Under the pieces are notes generated by a model. It worked only from the letters and a program-made list of their open reading frames with translations. It made no database searches and was not told the DNA's origin. From positions 1-13,384 of the forward strand of contig CAZDFU010000023.1 in assembly GCA_964504985.1 (NCBI GenBank): a stretch of 13,384 bases of DNA, given 5' to 3'. Below are positions 1-7,327 of the stretch, piece after piece. The translations under genes and the position numbers were made by a program. The number at the start of each line of letters is the position of its first letter. Positions within the stretch are counted from its first letter, which is position 1. The stretch comes from CAZDFU01 sp964504985 (GTDB taxonomy: Bacteria; Patescibacteriota; Microgenomatia; Daviesbacterales; UBA10151).

Positions 1-446
1 ATGCCCAAAGAGATCCTTTGATTGAATACAAAAGAGAAGGCTTTGATTTATTTGAGAAATTGATGGTGGAGATTGATTATGAGATAGTTCACCGGATTTT
101 TAAGGTAGCAGTTTCTGGTCAGGCCCCAATAGCTCAACCCCAACCTATAAAAGTGGAGGAAAAACATCCTGAGATAGAGATTGGGGTTGCAGAGGAAGCA
201 GAAGAATTTGGGGCAAAGGTTAAGATAGAAAGACCTGAAGATTTATCTGTTAAAGAGGCAGTTTTGGTGTCAGATGCAGCGGGTGAGGGGACTAAGGTGA
301 CAATAGAAAGAGGAGGGCAAATACTTGCTCAGGAAACTTATGGCAGCCAGGGTCAATTAACTAACTCTCATGGAAAAATTGGTAGAAATGATCCATGCTA
401 TTGTGGGTCTGGTAAGAAGTACAAACGTTGCCATTATCCAAATTAG
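1..446 (+). CDS. secA: Protein translocase subunit SecA, C-terminal part (5' truncated by window edge)
   Basis: SecA is the cytoplasmic ATPase that drives preproteins through SecYEG. Only the last 147 codons are here. The frame is open from base 3 (Ala-Gln-Arg-Asp-Pro-Leu-Ile-Glu-Tyr) to TAG at 444-446, so the TTG at 18 is an internal Leu and not a start. The opening stretch RDPLIEYKREGFDLFEKLM matches the end of the SecA helical wing/scaffold region. An acidic, Pro- and Glu-rich linker of roughly 75-90 residues follows, with two similar short motifs, KVKIERPE and KVTIERGG. The protein ends in a SEC-C zinc motif, GRNDPCYCGSGKKYKRCH, with ligands Cys-x-Cys and Cys-His. In model bacteria this tail binds zinc and contacts SecB and/or ribosomes and phospholipid; its partner here is unknown. 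The stop codon overlaps that of the convergent histidine kinase gene. The ATPase domains lie outside the window. Confidence 0.95.
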   Translation, partial: AQRDPLIEYKREGFDLFEKLMVEIDYEIVHRIFKVAVSGQAPIAQPQPIKVEEKHPEIEIGVAEEAEEFGAKVKIERPEDLSVKEAVLVSDAAGEGTKVTIERGGQILAQETYGSQGQLTNSHGKIGRNDPCYCGSGKKYKRCHYPN

Positions 447-1672
447 GAAGCAGAGGGTAGTTTGAGGATTACTGATGTACCTTTGGGTTTAGTGTTTTTT
501 ATCTTAACCTCTCCGCCATATCTTCCTATTGTTCTTTTGATAATATATAGCCCTAAGCCAGTATGTCCGCTGCTGCCGTATTTAAATCCTTCCTGAAATA
601 ATTTATTTTTTATGGAAGAGGGGATACCTTTTCCGAAATCAGTGAAACTAATTTCCACAAATTTTTTGGCATTTTTAATATTGATATCCATCCGTTTGGT
701 TTTTCCATGAATTTGGGCATTTCTGATAATATTTTCTACAACTGAGAGGATAGCCTGATCAACCAATACTTCCCCTTCCCCCTTAATTTTGAATTTAACT
801 GTGGGAAAAAATGTAGAAACATTTTCTATAGCCTTTCTTAGTTGATAAGGTTTAAGGGTTGAACCAATGGAAATGGCAGACTCTAGCTTGCTCATTTGTC
901 TGATAGAGTCTGTTCCCTGGTCAATGCTCTTAAGAATCCATTTTAGTAATTCTTTTTTTCCGCTTTTTTGATACATCTCAATATATCCTTTTATGACTGT
1001 TAAGTTATTTAATAAATCATGTTTTAAGCTCTTATACAAAAGCTGTATTACCTCATTAAGTTCTGATATTTTTGTTTCTGCCCTGCTCCGGGCTTCAATT
1101 GCCAGATTTAATTCATGGGTGTTAAGCTCCAGTTCTGCCCAGGCGGATAAATCTTTAAGCAAGCTAATTTGTTCTTTAGCTAATCTGCGGGGTTTATGGT
1201 CTTTTATACAAAAAACCCCCACTTTTTTACCATCAGCTGCTTTTAAAGGAAAGGCTGCATAAAAGCGGATAAAAGGGGGTCCTTTAACCATGGGGTTATT
1301 TGCAAATCTTTCATCCTTTTTAGCATCAGGGACAATAAAAAGATCCTCATCCAATAGGGCATGACCACAAAAAGAAATGGCCCTTTTACCTTCTCTTTTG
1401 GATAAACCTTGGCAGGATTTAAACCATTCTCTTTTTGAATCTATTAAAGTAATGGTTGAGATTGGTATTTTAAATAGATGAACAGCCAGTTTGGTGATCC
1501 GGTCAAACCTTTCTTCAGGAGGAGTATCTAAAATACCTAAAGACCTAAGTGAGATAATCCTCTCTTTTTCATTTTCAGGTATTGGTGCTTCCAGGTATGT
1601 TTTTTGATTTGGCATAACGATTGGCAGTATTTTATCAAAATTTCCTCCCAGTTGCCATTTAGGTATACCCAA
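443..1672 (-). CDS. Soluble GAF-domain sensor histidine kinase, orphan
   Basis: The product is a cytoplasmic two-component sensor kinase of up to 409 residues with no membrane segment. Residues 29-185 form a GAF domain of the class that opens with LGILDTPPEERFDRITKLA (46-64) and contains SFCGHALLDE (100-109). A short coiled helix (about 186-212) leads to a dimerisation/phosphoacceptor helix with KHDLLNNLTVIKGY (217-230), so His218 is the likely phosphorylated residue. This HDLxNxLTVIxGY form resembles HisKA variants common in archaeal kinases. The ATPase domain has an N-box (VVENIIRNAQIHG, 311-323), a G1 box (DFGKG, 345-349) and a G2 box (GLGL, 372-375), so it looks catalytically intact. The longest frame starts with TTG at 1672. 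An ATG at 1615 (390 residues, beginning MPNQKTYLEAPIPENEKE) fits the family's N-terminus better and may be the true start; neither has a well-placed ribosome site. The gene lies last in a run with YfhO and a GT-C gene, and no response regulator is in the window. The ligand is unknown. Confidence 0.88.
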   Translation of the reverse strand: MGIPKWQLGGNFDKILPIVMPNQKTYLEAPIPENEKERIISLRSLGILDTPPEERFDRITKLAVHLFKIPISTITLIDSKREWFKSCQGLSKREGKRAISFCGHALLDEDLFIVPDAKKDERFANNPMVKGPPFIRFYAAFPLKAADGKKVGVFCIKDHKPRRLAKEQISLLKDLSAWAELELNTHELNLAIEARSRAETKISELNEVIQLLYKSLKHDLLNNLTVIKGYIEMYQKSGKKELLKWILKSIDQGTDSIRQMSKLESAISIGSTLKPYQLRKAIENVSTFFPTVKFKIKGEGEVLVDQAILSVVENIIRNAQIHGKTKRMDINIKNAKKFVEISFTDFGKGIPSSIKNKLFQEGFKYGSSGHTGLGLYIIKRTIGRYGGEVKIKNTKPKGTSVILKLPSAS

Positions 1673-1685
1673 TTTTTATAATCAC

Positions 1686-4076
1686 TTAAGCATTCATCCC
1701 CGCTTTTTTAGAGCGCAGAAGTTTACGCGATGGCTGCACCAAAAGAAAGAGTATTAGCAATAATGCAGCCAGGCTGGTAATTAATCCGTATTTTAGAGAT
1801 TTTGGGGCATAGGTTAATTCTATAGTATGATCCCCTTTTGGTAAGAACATCCCTCTGAAATTATAATTTGTTCTATAAATGTCAGATGGCTTTCCATCAA
1901 TGCTAGCTTTCCATCCTGGATAGAATGAATCTAAAATTACCAAATATGCATCAATATTAGAAGCAGCTTTAATTATTGTATGAGAATTTGTTATAGGGAT
2001 ATATTCTAAATTAGACTCTAAATTTTCCCCTGAACGGTTAATAAACTCAAAATCATTTGTAATTGAAGTATCTTTAGCAGAAAAATTTTCATCTATTAAT
2101 AACTTAAGAGTTTCTTCATCAGATGTTTTAATTACTTTTGTTGTTAGATATACCCTGGGAAAACTTTGAGAATTTTCCAGTATTACAACTTCTTTATCTT
2201 CAAAAACTTTATTATATTTTGGGATGTTAAATTTTGGATTAACTTTACCATTACTGTCAGGTTTGCCTGTTTCATCTTTTTTTAAAGTCAACAAAAAACG
2301 GGTATTGCTTTCATCCAAAATTTTAGAATTGAAGTTTTGCAAAACCCCCCACCTGGTCATAGGAGTAGCATTAATATTATCAGAATCAGCCACAGCCAAA
2401 AGTTTAGCGGTGTTTAAGGGATAAACCCCATCATAGCCCTGCAGTGAAGAGAACCTGTAAGCAACCCACATATTGGCAGGTAAAATATTTTGCTCAGAAA
2501 TAAATCTGTCATTTGGGTATTTATCCAAAAAATTAGTGATAGGTGTTTGGGGATAAATAAATGAGGGCGTGGAAAAAGTATTAAATTTAAGTCCAAACCT
2601 GAATAATTCAATAATTAAAACAAAAATGAAAATATTTACGGATAGATATTTAATCCGCCCGGTTTTATTAATTAAAAAGAATAACAAAAAGAAAAATATT
2701 ATTAAAACAGAAGGAAGAATTAAGTTTCTAAGACTAATATTAACCCGTAATAACCAATTATTTATTTCAGCATTGACAGTAGTTGTATTTAAAGCGTTAT
2801 ATAGGATCTCTTTTGATATAAATAATCCTGCAATGATTCCTAATATAATTGTTATCATAATTATGACTGGCTTTAAACTTAAACGGGATTTTTTAACAGC
2901 TAATATCCCATATGCTCCCAAAAGTGATAAGGAAAAATTTATCATAAAATTTACCCGGTTCATTGTCATGGAAGATCCTCCCCACAGGCCCAGTTTATAT
3001 AGAAAAGCACTTAAAGGGTTTGAGGTGGAAATTATAACCGCAATAACTAGAAGACAAAGAACAAATTTAATTTCTATTTTATGGAAAAAATTCCTGATAC
3101 CAAAAAACGCCAGTATTAAAGTTGTAATGCCTGCATATAAAGTGGCATCCATATGGTCACCTCTTCCCCAAAAATTGCCCGTAGCGTCATTACCAAAAAA
3201 ATCAGGGGCAATTAAGTTAATAAAATTCTCCGGTGGTGTGAATGGTCCAGCAGGCCCTAAAGTTTCAACTTTTCTTTGAGAGATTTGAATTAATTCAGTT
3301 ACAGGAAGCAAGTACACAGCGCTTAAGAGGATTCCCAGGATAACAAAAAAGATAACCCTCAAGTTAAATTTACTTTTTGACCTAAAGATATACCAAACCA
3401 GCAGACTAAGCATGGTAAAGGGTAAAATAGGTAAATAGCCTGCAAAAATTTGAAAGCAAAGAAATATACTAAAAAGTACCCCCCATCTTATATTTTTTGA
3501 AATAAGGTATTTGTCCAGCAGTAAAATTAAAATGGGTAAAAATAAAGCAGTGGCTGCCTGAGTGTTCCACTGCATCCATAAAATTGTAAATCCTCCAAAC
3601 CCAAAACCAATGCTTCCAAAGATGCTGGGGAGTTTATCCAAGCGAAGGTGCCTTAAAAGCAGATACATAAAAAAACAGGCAAGTATTGGTTGAGACATGG
3701 TTTGTAAAGTCCAGGCAACTGGAGCTTGAAATATCAGATAAAAAATCATAGTTGGGAAAAGTAAACCAAACTGGGCACCGGCAAGTAAAGGATAACCTCC
3801 AAACATGTAAGCATTCCAAAGAGGCAGCTCTCCTTTTTTTATTAAATTAACTGCCAGGGTTTTGGGGGGATAAAATAATGAAACAGCATCTGAAAGCTTG
3901 GTATTTTTAACCGGTACCCCTGTAGTATAGCCCCATTTATAACTTAGCCAGGGATAATAACCTCCCACAATTAGATCAGTTGGAAGAGGGATTAAGCCAA
4001 AAAATATTTTGTAAAAAAATATTATTGTTATTGCTATGAAAAATATTAAAGCAACAATTGCCTCTCTAAAACTCAT
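1686..4076 (-). CDS. YfhO-family multi-pass membrane protein (GT-C fold, putative lipid-linked sugar transferase)
   Basis: This is a 796-residue polytopic membrane protein. The first extracytoplasmic loop carries the YfhO signature: an Asp (SDAVSLFYPPK, 62-72) followed by GELPLWNAYMFGGYPLL (82-98). About a dozen hydrophobic helices follow up to roughly residue 500. A non-membrane region then leads to a C-terminal beta domain with the typical DSFYPGWKASIDGKP motif and KGDHTIELTYAPKS. A final helix and a basic tail (RKLLRSKK) close the protein. Bacillus and Listeria YfhO relatives are GT-C transferases that use undecaprenyl-phosphate sugars to glycosylate lipoteichoic acid. By analogy this one may move a lipid-linked sugar to an envelope acceptor, but donor and acceptor cannot be read from the sequence. 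The ATG start is one base after the TAA of the upstream GT-C gene, which implies co-transcription and probably translational coupling. A TAGAG element four bases before the ATG is a weak ribosome site. Confidence 0.85.
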   Translation of the reverse strand: MSFREAIVALIFFIAITIIFFYKIFFGLIPLPTDLIVGGYYPWLSYKWGYTTGVPVKNTKLSDAVSLFYPPKTLAVNLIKKGELPLWNAYMFGGYPLLAGAQFGLLFPTMIFYLIFQAPVAWTLQTMSQPILACFFMYLLLRHLRLDKLPSIFGSIGFGFGGFTILWMQWNTQAATALFLPILILLLDKYLISKNIRWGVLFSIFLCFQIFAGYLPILPFTMLSLLVWYIFRSKSKFNLRVIFFVILGILLSAVYLLPVTELIQISQRKVETLGPAGPFTPPENFINLIAPDFFGNDATGNFWGRGDHMDATLYAGITTLILAFFGIRNFFHKIEIKFVLCLLVIAVIISTSNPLSAFLYKLGLWGGSSMTMNRVNFMINFSLSLLGAYGILAVKKSRLSLKPVIIMITIILGIIAGLFISKEILYNALNTTTVNAEINNWLLRVNISLRNLILPSVLIIFFFLLFFLINKTGRIKYLSVNIFIFVLIIELFRFGLKFNTFSTPSFIYPQTPITNFLDKYPNDRFISEQNILPANMWVAYRFSSLQGYDGVYPLNTAKLLAVADSDNINATPMTRWGVLQNFNSKILDESNTRFLLTLKKDETGKPDSNGKVNPKFNIPKYNKVFEDKEVVILENSQSFPRVYLTTKVIKTSDEETLKLLIDENFSAKDTSITNDFEFINRSGENLESNLEYIPITNSHTIIKAASNIDAYLVILDSFYPGWKASIDGKPSDIYRTNYNFRGMFLPKGDHTIELTYAPKSLKYGLITSLAALLLILFLLVQPSRKLLRSKKAGMNA

Positions 4077-4077
4077 A

Positions 4078-5556
4078 TTACTCTACATAACCAAACATAG
4101 GATCTGTAAGATTGGTATTTTGACCGCTGCATGATACATTCATTAATTCTTTAGAAGGAATTTTTTTAGGGGAAATTATTCCGATATGACCAAATTTTGC
4201 TTCTATTTCCTCTGCTGAATACTCATCAGGTATTACTATACTAAAAACCGGGCTTCCCTGTCCTGCTACTGCTAAATGAATATTCCTTAAGAAAAAGAAA
4301 TACCTAAATCCAACATTTTCTCCGGTTGAGGTAATATAGTTTATGGAAAAACAAGGGAAGCCTTTTTTGTTTGCCTCGCTTATAATATATTCCACTACAG
4401 CTTTTTTTTCCATATAACCTTTATGATAGGTCTGCACTGTTATATGAGAATAGATATTTTTAGAAGCTATTATTACTAATAGCCCCAAAACAATAAATTT
4501 TCCAAACTTAGAAGATATAAAAATATAGTAAAGAAAAAGGCTGATTATTGCTAAAAAGATAACTTCTATATTGTTGAAATAATATTCGGAAATTGGTGAG
4601 GATGATACAGAAAAAAATATAACTACCCCTAAGATCCAGATATATAAAGGCAATAGTTCTTTTAGTTTCACCAGTCTTTTTTTTATCAACCAAAAAGCTC
4701 CAATTAGTATGCTGAGCGGAAAAAGAATATTGTTTGTTAATTTAAACGATTGAGGAGCAAACAGTAAGCTGTTGATGTTTTTTGTAATCATATCCAGGAC
4801 TGTTTGGAATTTATAAAAGCCTGTTGCTGCCCCTTCCCGTTTAGTTGTAAAGTTTTGCACTAAATTTAAGGTCTGTTTAAAATCATGCCTTAATTCAAAA
4901 ACTATAAGAGGCAGTGAAGTAATTAAAAGGGTAATTAAAAATTTTATCACCTGGGAACGGTTTGGCAGTTTTTTGGAAACTAAAAAGGCAGCTGGGACGG
5001 CAGAAAGCACAGGCAGAAGAGCAATATGTATATGCCAAACCAGGCCAATTAAAATTCCGAGGATAGGCAGTACTGCAAAATTCCCTCTGGAAATCATTAC
5101 TATAGTATAGAAGTACCAGATAACCCAAAGATTTGTGGGGGTAGAAGGGGCCCATCTTGTATCAAACCAGACAGCACTGCTTAGTAAAACTGCATACAAA
5201 AAAGAGGCGATAAGGCCCACATTAATATTAAAAAGTTTAGTAAATACAAAGTAGTAACTTATAACTGCCAGCATTCCTATAATAGTGATAGGAGCAACAA
5301 CCGCCACCGGATCCATATTAAAAAGAAGAAAGAAGGGAACTAAAAGGTAATAAAATAATGGGCCGATGAAAATACCTGAGGCAGAAGTTTCCTGTCCCAC
5401 CAGTCTGAGGTGACCATCTAGTACTATGTCTTTGACAATCCAGGAGAAAAGATCAGCATCATGGCCAAAATCTGCCCGTTCAACCACCTTAAAGGTTCTA
5501 AAAAATAATGCCAAAATAATAATTAAGATTAGAAGTAAAAGTTGAGGCTTTTTCAT
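4078..5556 (-). CDS. GT-C family membrane glycosyltransferase (GT39/PMT-like), paralogue A
   Basis: This 492-residue integral membrane protein belongs to the polyprenyl-phosphate-sugar-dependent GT-C superfamily. A short basic N-terminus and first helix (about 5-20) lead into a large first outer loop with GHDADLFSW (31-39). Asp33 or Asp35 is the candidate catalytic or metal-binding acid. The loop continues with LRLVG (50-54) and GIFIGPLFYYLL (61-72), then about ten further helices. The C-terminus (about 370-492) is a soluble tail. The first loop aligns without gaps with the proteins at 7328-8845 and 8838-10388, so these three are paralogues. The likely role is transfer of a sugar from a lipid carrier to an extracytoplasmic glycan, lipid or protein; the sugar is unknown. 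It is the first gene of a three-gene minus-strand operon. It starts 22 bases from the divergent gamma-glutamyl ligase gene and has no ribosome site before its ATG. Confidence 0.83.
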   Translation of the reverse strand: MKKPQLLLLILIIILALFFRTFKVVERADFGHDADLFSWIVKDIVLDGHLRLVGQETSASGIFIGPLFYYLLVPFFLLFNMDPVAVVAPITIIGMLAVISYYFVFTKLFNINVGLIASFLYAVLLSSAVWFDTRWAPSTPTNLWVIWYFYTIVMISRGNFAVLPILGILIGLVWHIHIALLPVLSAVPAAFLVSKKLPNRSQVIKFLITLLITSLPLIVFELRHDFKQTLNLVQNFTTKREGAATGFYKFQTVLDMITKNINSLLFAPQSFKLTNNILFPLSILIGAFWLIKKRLVKLKELLPLYIWILGVVIFFSVSSSPISEYYFNNIEVIFLAIISLFLYYIFISSKFGKFIVLGLLVIIASKNIYSHITVQTYHKGYMEKKAVVEYIISEANKKGFPCFSINYITSTGENVGFRYFFFLRNIHLAVAGQGSPVFSIVIPDEYSAEEIEAKFGHIGIISPKKIPSKELMNVSCSGQNTNLTDPMFGYVE

Positions 5557-5570
5557 CTAGATGTTAAACT
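5542..5570 (+). promoter_or_regulatory. Candidate sigma70-type promoter for the gamma-glutamyl ligase gene
   Basis: TTGAGG at 5542-5547 (4 of 6 to TTGACA) is followed after exactly 17 bases by TAAACT at 5565-5570 (4 of 6 to TATAAT), with an extended-10 TG at 5562-5563. Only eight bases separate the -10 from the ATG at 5579. Transcription would therefore start at or next to the start codon and give a leaderless message, which agrees with the lack of a Shine-Dalgarno sequence. The -35 lies inside the first codons of the divergent GT-C gene. Each hexamer match is modest. Confidence 0.45.
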
Positions 5571-5574
5571 AACA
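5562..5574. repeat. 13-bp inverted repeat TGTTA-AAC-TAACA in a divergent promoter gap
   Basis: A perfect 5-bp inverted repeat with a 3-bp spacer sits in the 22-bp gap between two divergent genes. It is short enough to occur by chance. However, each arm supplies the TG-n-TA part of an extended -10-like element on its own strand. It may therefore be a mirror-image promoter core or a regulator half-site pair. No hairpin of stable length can form. Confidence 0.35.
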
Positions 5575-5594
5575 CACTATGAAAGTTAAGGCAA
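5566..5594 (-). promoter_or_regulatory. Candidate sigma70-type promoter for the GT-C/YfhO/kinase operon
   Basis: Read on the minus strand, TTGCCT (5594-5589, 4 of 6 to TTGACA) is followed after 17 bases by TAGTTT (5571-5566, 3 of 6 to TATAAT), with an upstream TG at 5574-5573. Nine bases separate it from the ATG at 5556. The -35 is inside the opposite gene. The weak -10 makes this less certain than its partner on the plus strand, with which it overlaps back to back. Confidence 0.35.
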
Positions 5595-6334
5595 TAAAAG
5601 TAAGGAAGTTTTTGCCACCCAAGGATAATCTGTGGGATCTTTTAAGCGCTGTTAAATTACTTAAGGAAAATTCAGTAGTGGCTGTGACTTCAAAAGTGGT
5701 CTCAATCGGAGAACACAGGTGTATCTCTATTGAAAAATTTCCTGATAAAGACAAATTAATAATCATGGAAGCAGATAAATATTTGCCAAGAGATGTTGTC
5801 CCTGGTGATTTAGTAATGCACACCATTAAAAATAATATTTTTGTAGCCTCCTCAGGAATAGATGAAAGTAATGGGGCAGGCTATTACATACTTTGGCCCA
5901 AAGATCCGCAGGCTTCAGCTAAGAGAATCTGGGATTTCTTAAGAAAAAAATTTAAGCTAAATAATTTAGGAGTAATTATTACAGACTCAAGACTAGTGCC
6001 TCTTAAGCGCGGAGTTGTAGGGATAGCAATAGGTTTTTCCGGCTTTAAGCCGATTAAAGATTATAGAGGTAAAAAAGATATATTTGGAAGGGAGTTTAAA
6101 ATGGAAACTTCAAATATGCCAGACAGTTTGGCTACTGCTGCAGTATTGGAAATGGGGGAGGGGAATGAACAAACTCCAATTGCAATAATTTCTGACGTTC
6201 CTTATCTGGAATTTACAAAATCACAACATAAAGAAAAGATTGGAGATTTCAGTTTTGAGATTCCTGAAAAAGAAGACATGTTTTTCCCCTTTTTTTCTTC
6301 AGTTAAATGGAAGAAGGGTGGAGGGGGTAAATAA
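5579..6334 (+). CDS. CofE/FolC2-like gamma-glutamyl ligase (F420-0:L-glutamate ligase family)
   Basis: The 251-residue product matches the single-domain CofE family (COG1478), which adds glutamate to F420-0 or folate in a GTP- and metal-dependent reaction. Visible family motifs in order are VTSKVVSIGE (36-45), NIFVASSGIDESN (86-98), WPKDPQASAKRI (106-117), GVIITDSRLVPLKRG (131-145), DYRGKKDIFGR (161-171), SLATAAVLEMGEGNEQTP (183-200) and IAII (201-204). Asp94 and Asp136 fall where the family has metal ligands. F420 is not expected in this kind of organism. The TDSRLVPLKRG segment departs from the TDTxGRPxR form of true CofE. A chlamydial homologue (FolC2, CT611) works as a folate gamma-glutamyl ligase, so tetrahydrofolate is the more likely substrate. 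This is inference. The ATG at 5579 has no ribosome site and lies eight bases after a promoter-like -10. The gene converges on galE with a ten-base gap. Confidence 0.85.
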   Translation: MKVKAIKVRKFLPPKDNLWDLLSAVKLLKENSVVAVTSKVVSIGEHRCISIEKFPDKDKLIIMEADKYLPRDVVPGDLVMHTIKNNIFVASSGIDESNGAGYYILWPKDPQASAKRIWDFLRKKFKLNNLGVIITDSRLVPLKRGVVGIAIGFSGFKPIKDYRGKKDIFGREFKMETSNMPDSLATAAVLEMGEGNEQTPIAIISDVPYLEFTKSQHKEKIGDFSFEIPEKEDMFFPFFSSVKWKKGGGGK

Positions 6335-6344
6335 GAATAAAGAA

Positions 6345-7265
6345 TTAAGAATTATGGTTTTTGAAAAACTCAATTGTCCTTTTAAGCCCTTCGTCTAAAC
6401 TAACTTTAGCTTCCCAACCCAATTCTTGATTAATTTTTTGGGCTGATGCAACCAGTGAGGGGACATCCCCTGTTCTTTCGCCTAAATCCTCAATAGGGAC
6501 CTCATATCCAACCAGTTCAAAAACTTTTTTTATAAGATCAATAATCTTCATTCCTTTTCCGGTTCCTATATTAAATATATTTAAACCGGATAAATTTAGC
6601 GGTAGAACATGAGCGGAAGCCAAATCATCAATGTAGATAAAATCTCTAATTTGTTCCCCTTTCCAAAAAAGGGGTACTTTTCTTTTCTCAAGGATGGCTT
6701 TAATAAAATTAGGTATGGCGTGAGTTTCAGGCTGGTGTAATTCTCCTGGCCCATAAGGGTTAAAGTAGCGCAAAATTGTAACATTAAACCCAAATAATCT
6801 ATGATAGAGAATACAAAGTTGCTCCATGGCCACCTTTGTTAATCCATAAATATTTTCCTGCTCATTAAGCGGGTCATCTTCCATGATAGGAAGCTTTGAT
6901 GGTTTACCATAAACACAGGCGCTTGAAGAAAAAATAATTTTATTGACTCCTGCTGCCCGCATAGCTTCTAAAAGTTTGATGGTTCCGGTGATATTATTTT
7001 CCACAAACTCCACTGGTTTTTTAACAGATTCCCCTACCTCAATCAAAGAAGCCATATGGATAACTGCATCGTAACCAATAAGGAGTTTCTCCAGTTTTTC
7101 TTGTTCTAATAAGTCAGCCTGGACAAAAGTTGTTCTGGAATCTATAGATTCCTTGTGGCCCCGGGATAAATTATCAACAACACAAACTGTATGATTTTGG
7201 TCTAAAAGAAGTTTATTAACATGAGAGCCTATAAACCCTGCCCCGCCTGTAACAAGTATTCTCAT
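6345..7265 (-). CDS. galE: NAD-dependent nucleotide-sugar epimerase, UDP-glucose 4-epimerase-like
   Basis: This is a cytoplasmic extended short-chain dehydrogenase/reductase of 306 residues, shorter than the roughly 340 of E. coli GalE but usual for the compact bacterial/archaeal type. The NAD-binding glycine motif TGGAGFIGSH is at 6-15, followed by VDNLSRGH (30-37) and the Asp of the adenine pocket (QADLL, 49-53). The catalytic triad is Ser115 (in SSSACVYG), Tyr140 and Lys144 (YGLTK). RYFNPYGPGE (166-175) and RDFIYIDDLA (208-217) are typical of UDP-sugar epimerases. The likely reaction is UDP-glucose to UDP-galactose or the N-acetyl pair, but a related epimerase or dehydratase cannot be excluded. 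It sits between four membrane sugar-transfer genes, which suggests it feeds their glycan pathway. It is divergent from the GT-C gene at 7328 across 62 bases. AAAAGG directly abuts the ATG, too close to act as a normal ribosome site. Confidence 0.85.
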   Translation of the reverse strand: MRILVTGGAGFIGSHVNKLLLDQNHTVCVVDNLSRGHKESIDSRTTFVQADLLEQEKLEKLLIGYDAVIHMASLIEVGESVKKPVEFVENNITGTIKLLEAMRAAGVNKIIFSSSACVYGKPSKLPIMEDDPLNEQENIYGLTKVAMEQLCILYHRLFGFNVTILRYFNPYGPGELHQPETHAIPNFIKAILEKRKVPLFWKGEQIRDFIYIDDLASAHVLPLNLSGLNIFNIGTGKGMKIIDLIKKVFELVGYEVPIEDLGERTGDVPSLVASAQKINQELGWEAKVSLDEGLKRTIEFFKNHNS

Positions 7266-7272
7266 CCTTTTA

Positions 7273-7301
7273 ATTTTAACAGATTGCTATTGAATTATTA
7301 A
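7273..7301 (-). promoter_or_regulatory. Candidate extended -10 promoter for galE
   Basis: On the minus strand TTAATA (7301-7296, 4 of 6 to TTGACA) is followed after 17 bases by TAAAAT (7278-7273, 5 of 6 to TATAAT), with the extended element TG at 7281-7280. The ATG at 7265 begins seven bases after the -10, so the message would be leaderless or nearly so. It interleaves with the plus-strand promoter for the divergent gene. Confidence 0.55.
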
Positions 7302-7319
7302 AGGTAATGAATATATTAT
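7290..7319 (+). promoter_or_regulatory. Candidate promoter for the two-gene GT-C operon
   Basis: TTGAAT at 7290-7295 (4 of 6 to TTGACA) and TATTAT at 7314-7319 (5 of 6 to TATAAT) are 18 bases apart. The ATG at 7328 is eight bases after the -10 and has no Shine-Dalgarno sequence, so transcription probably starts at or very near the start codon. The -35 overlaps the spacer of the divergent galE promoter, so the two may compete for polymerase. Confidence 0.5.
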
Positions 7320-7327
7320 AGTCACTA

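Noticed and set aside
18..446. TTG at 18 as the start of a small zinc-finger gene
   Set aside because: The frame continues to the window edge with residues typical of SecA before this codon, so it is an internal Leu of a truncated gene.
993..1262. 89-codon plus-strand open frame
   Set aside because: It is antisense to the GAF and helix region of the histidine kinase, without a ribosome site or any recognisable motif.
2569..3279. 236-codon open frame on the plus strand
   Set aside because: It lies wholly inside the YfhO-family gene on the opposite strand. Its composition is what an AT-rich antisense of membrane helices gives, and no domain or signal is recognisable.
6335..6360. Repeated AAGAATT-like bases at the convergent junction as a terminator or repeat element
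   Set aside because: These are AT-rich direct echoes with no dyad symmetry of useful length and no GC stem, so chance is sufficient.
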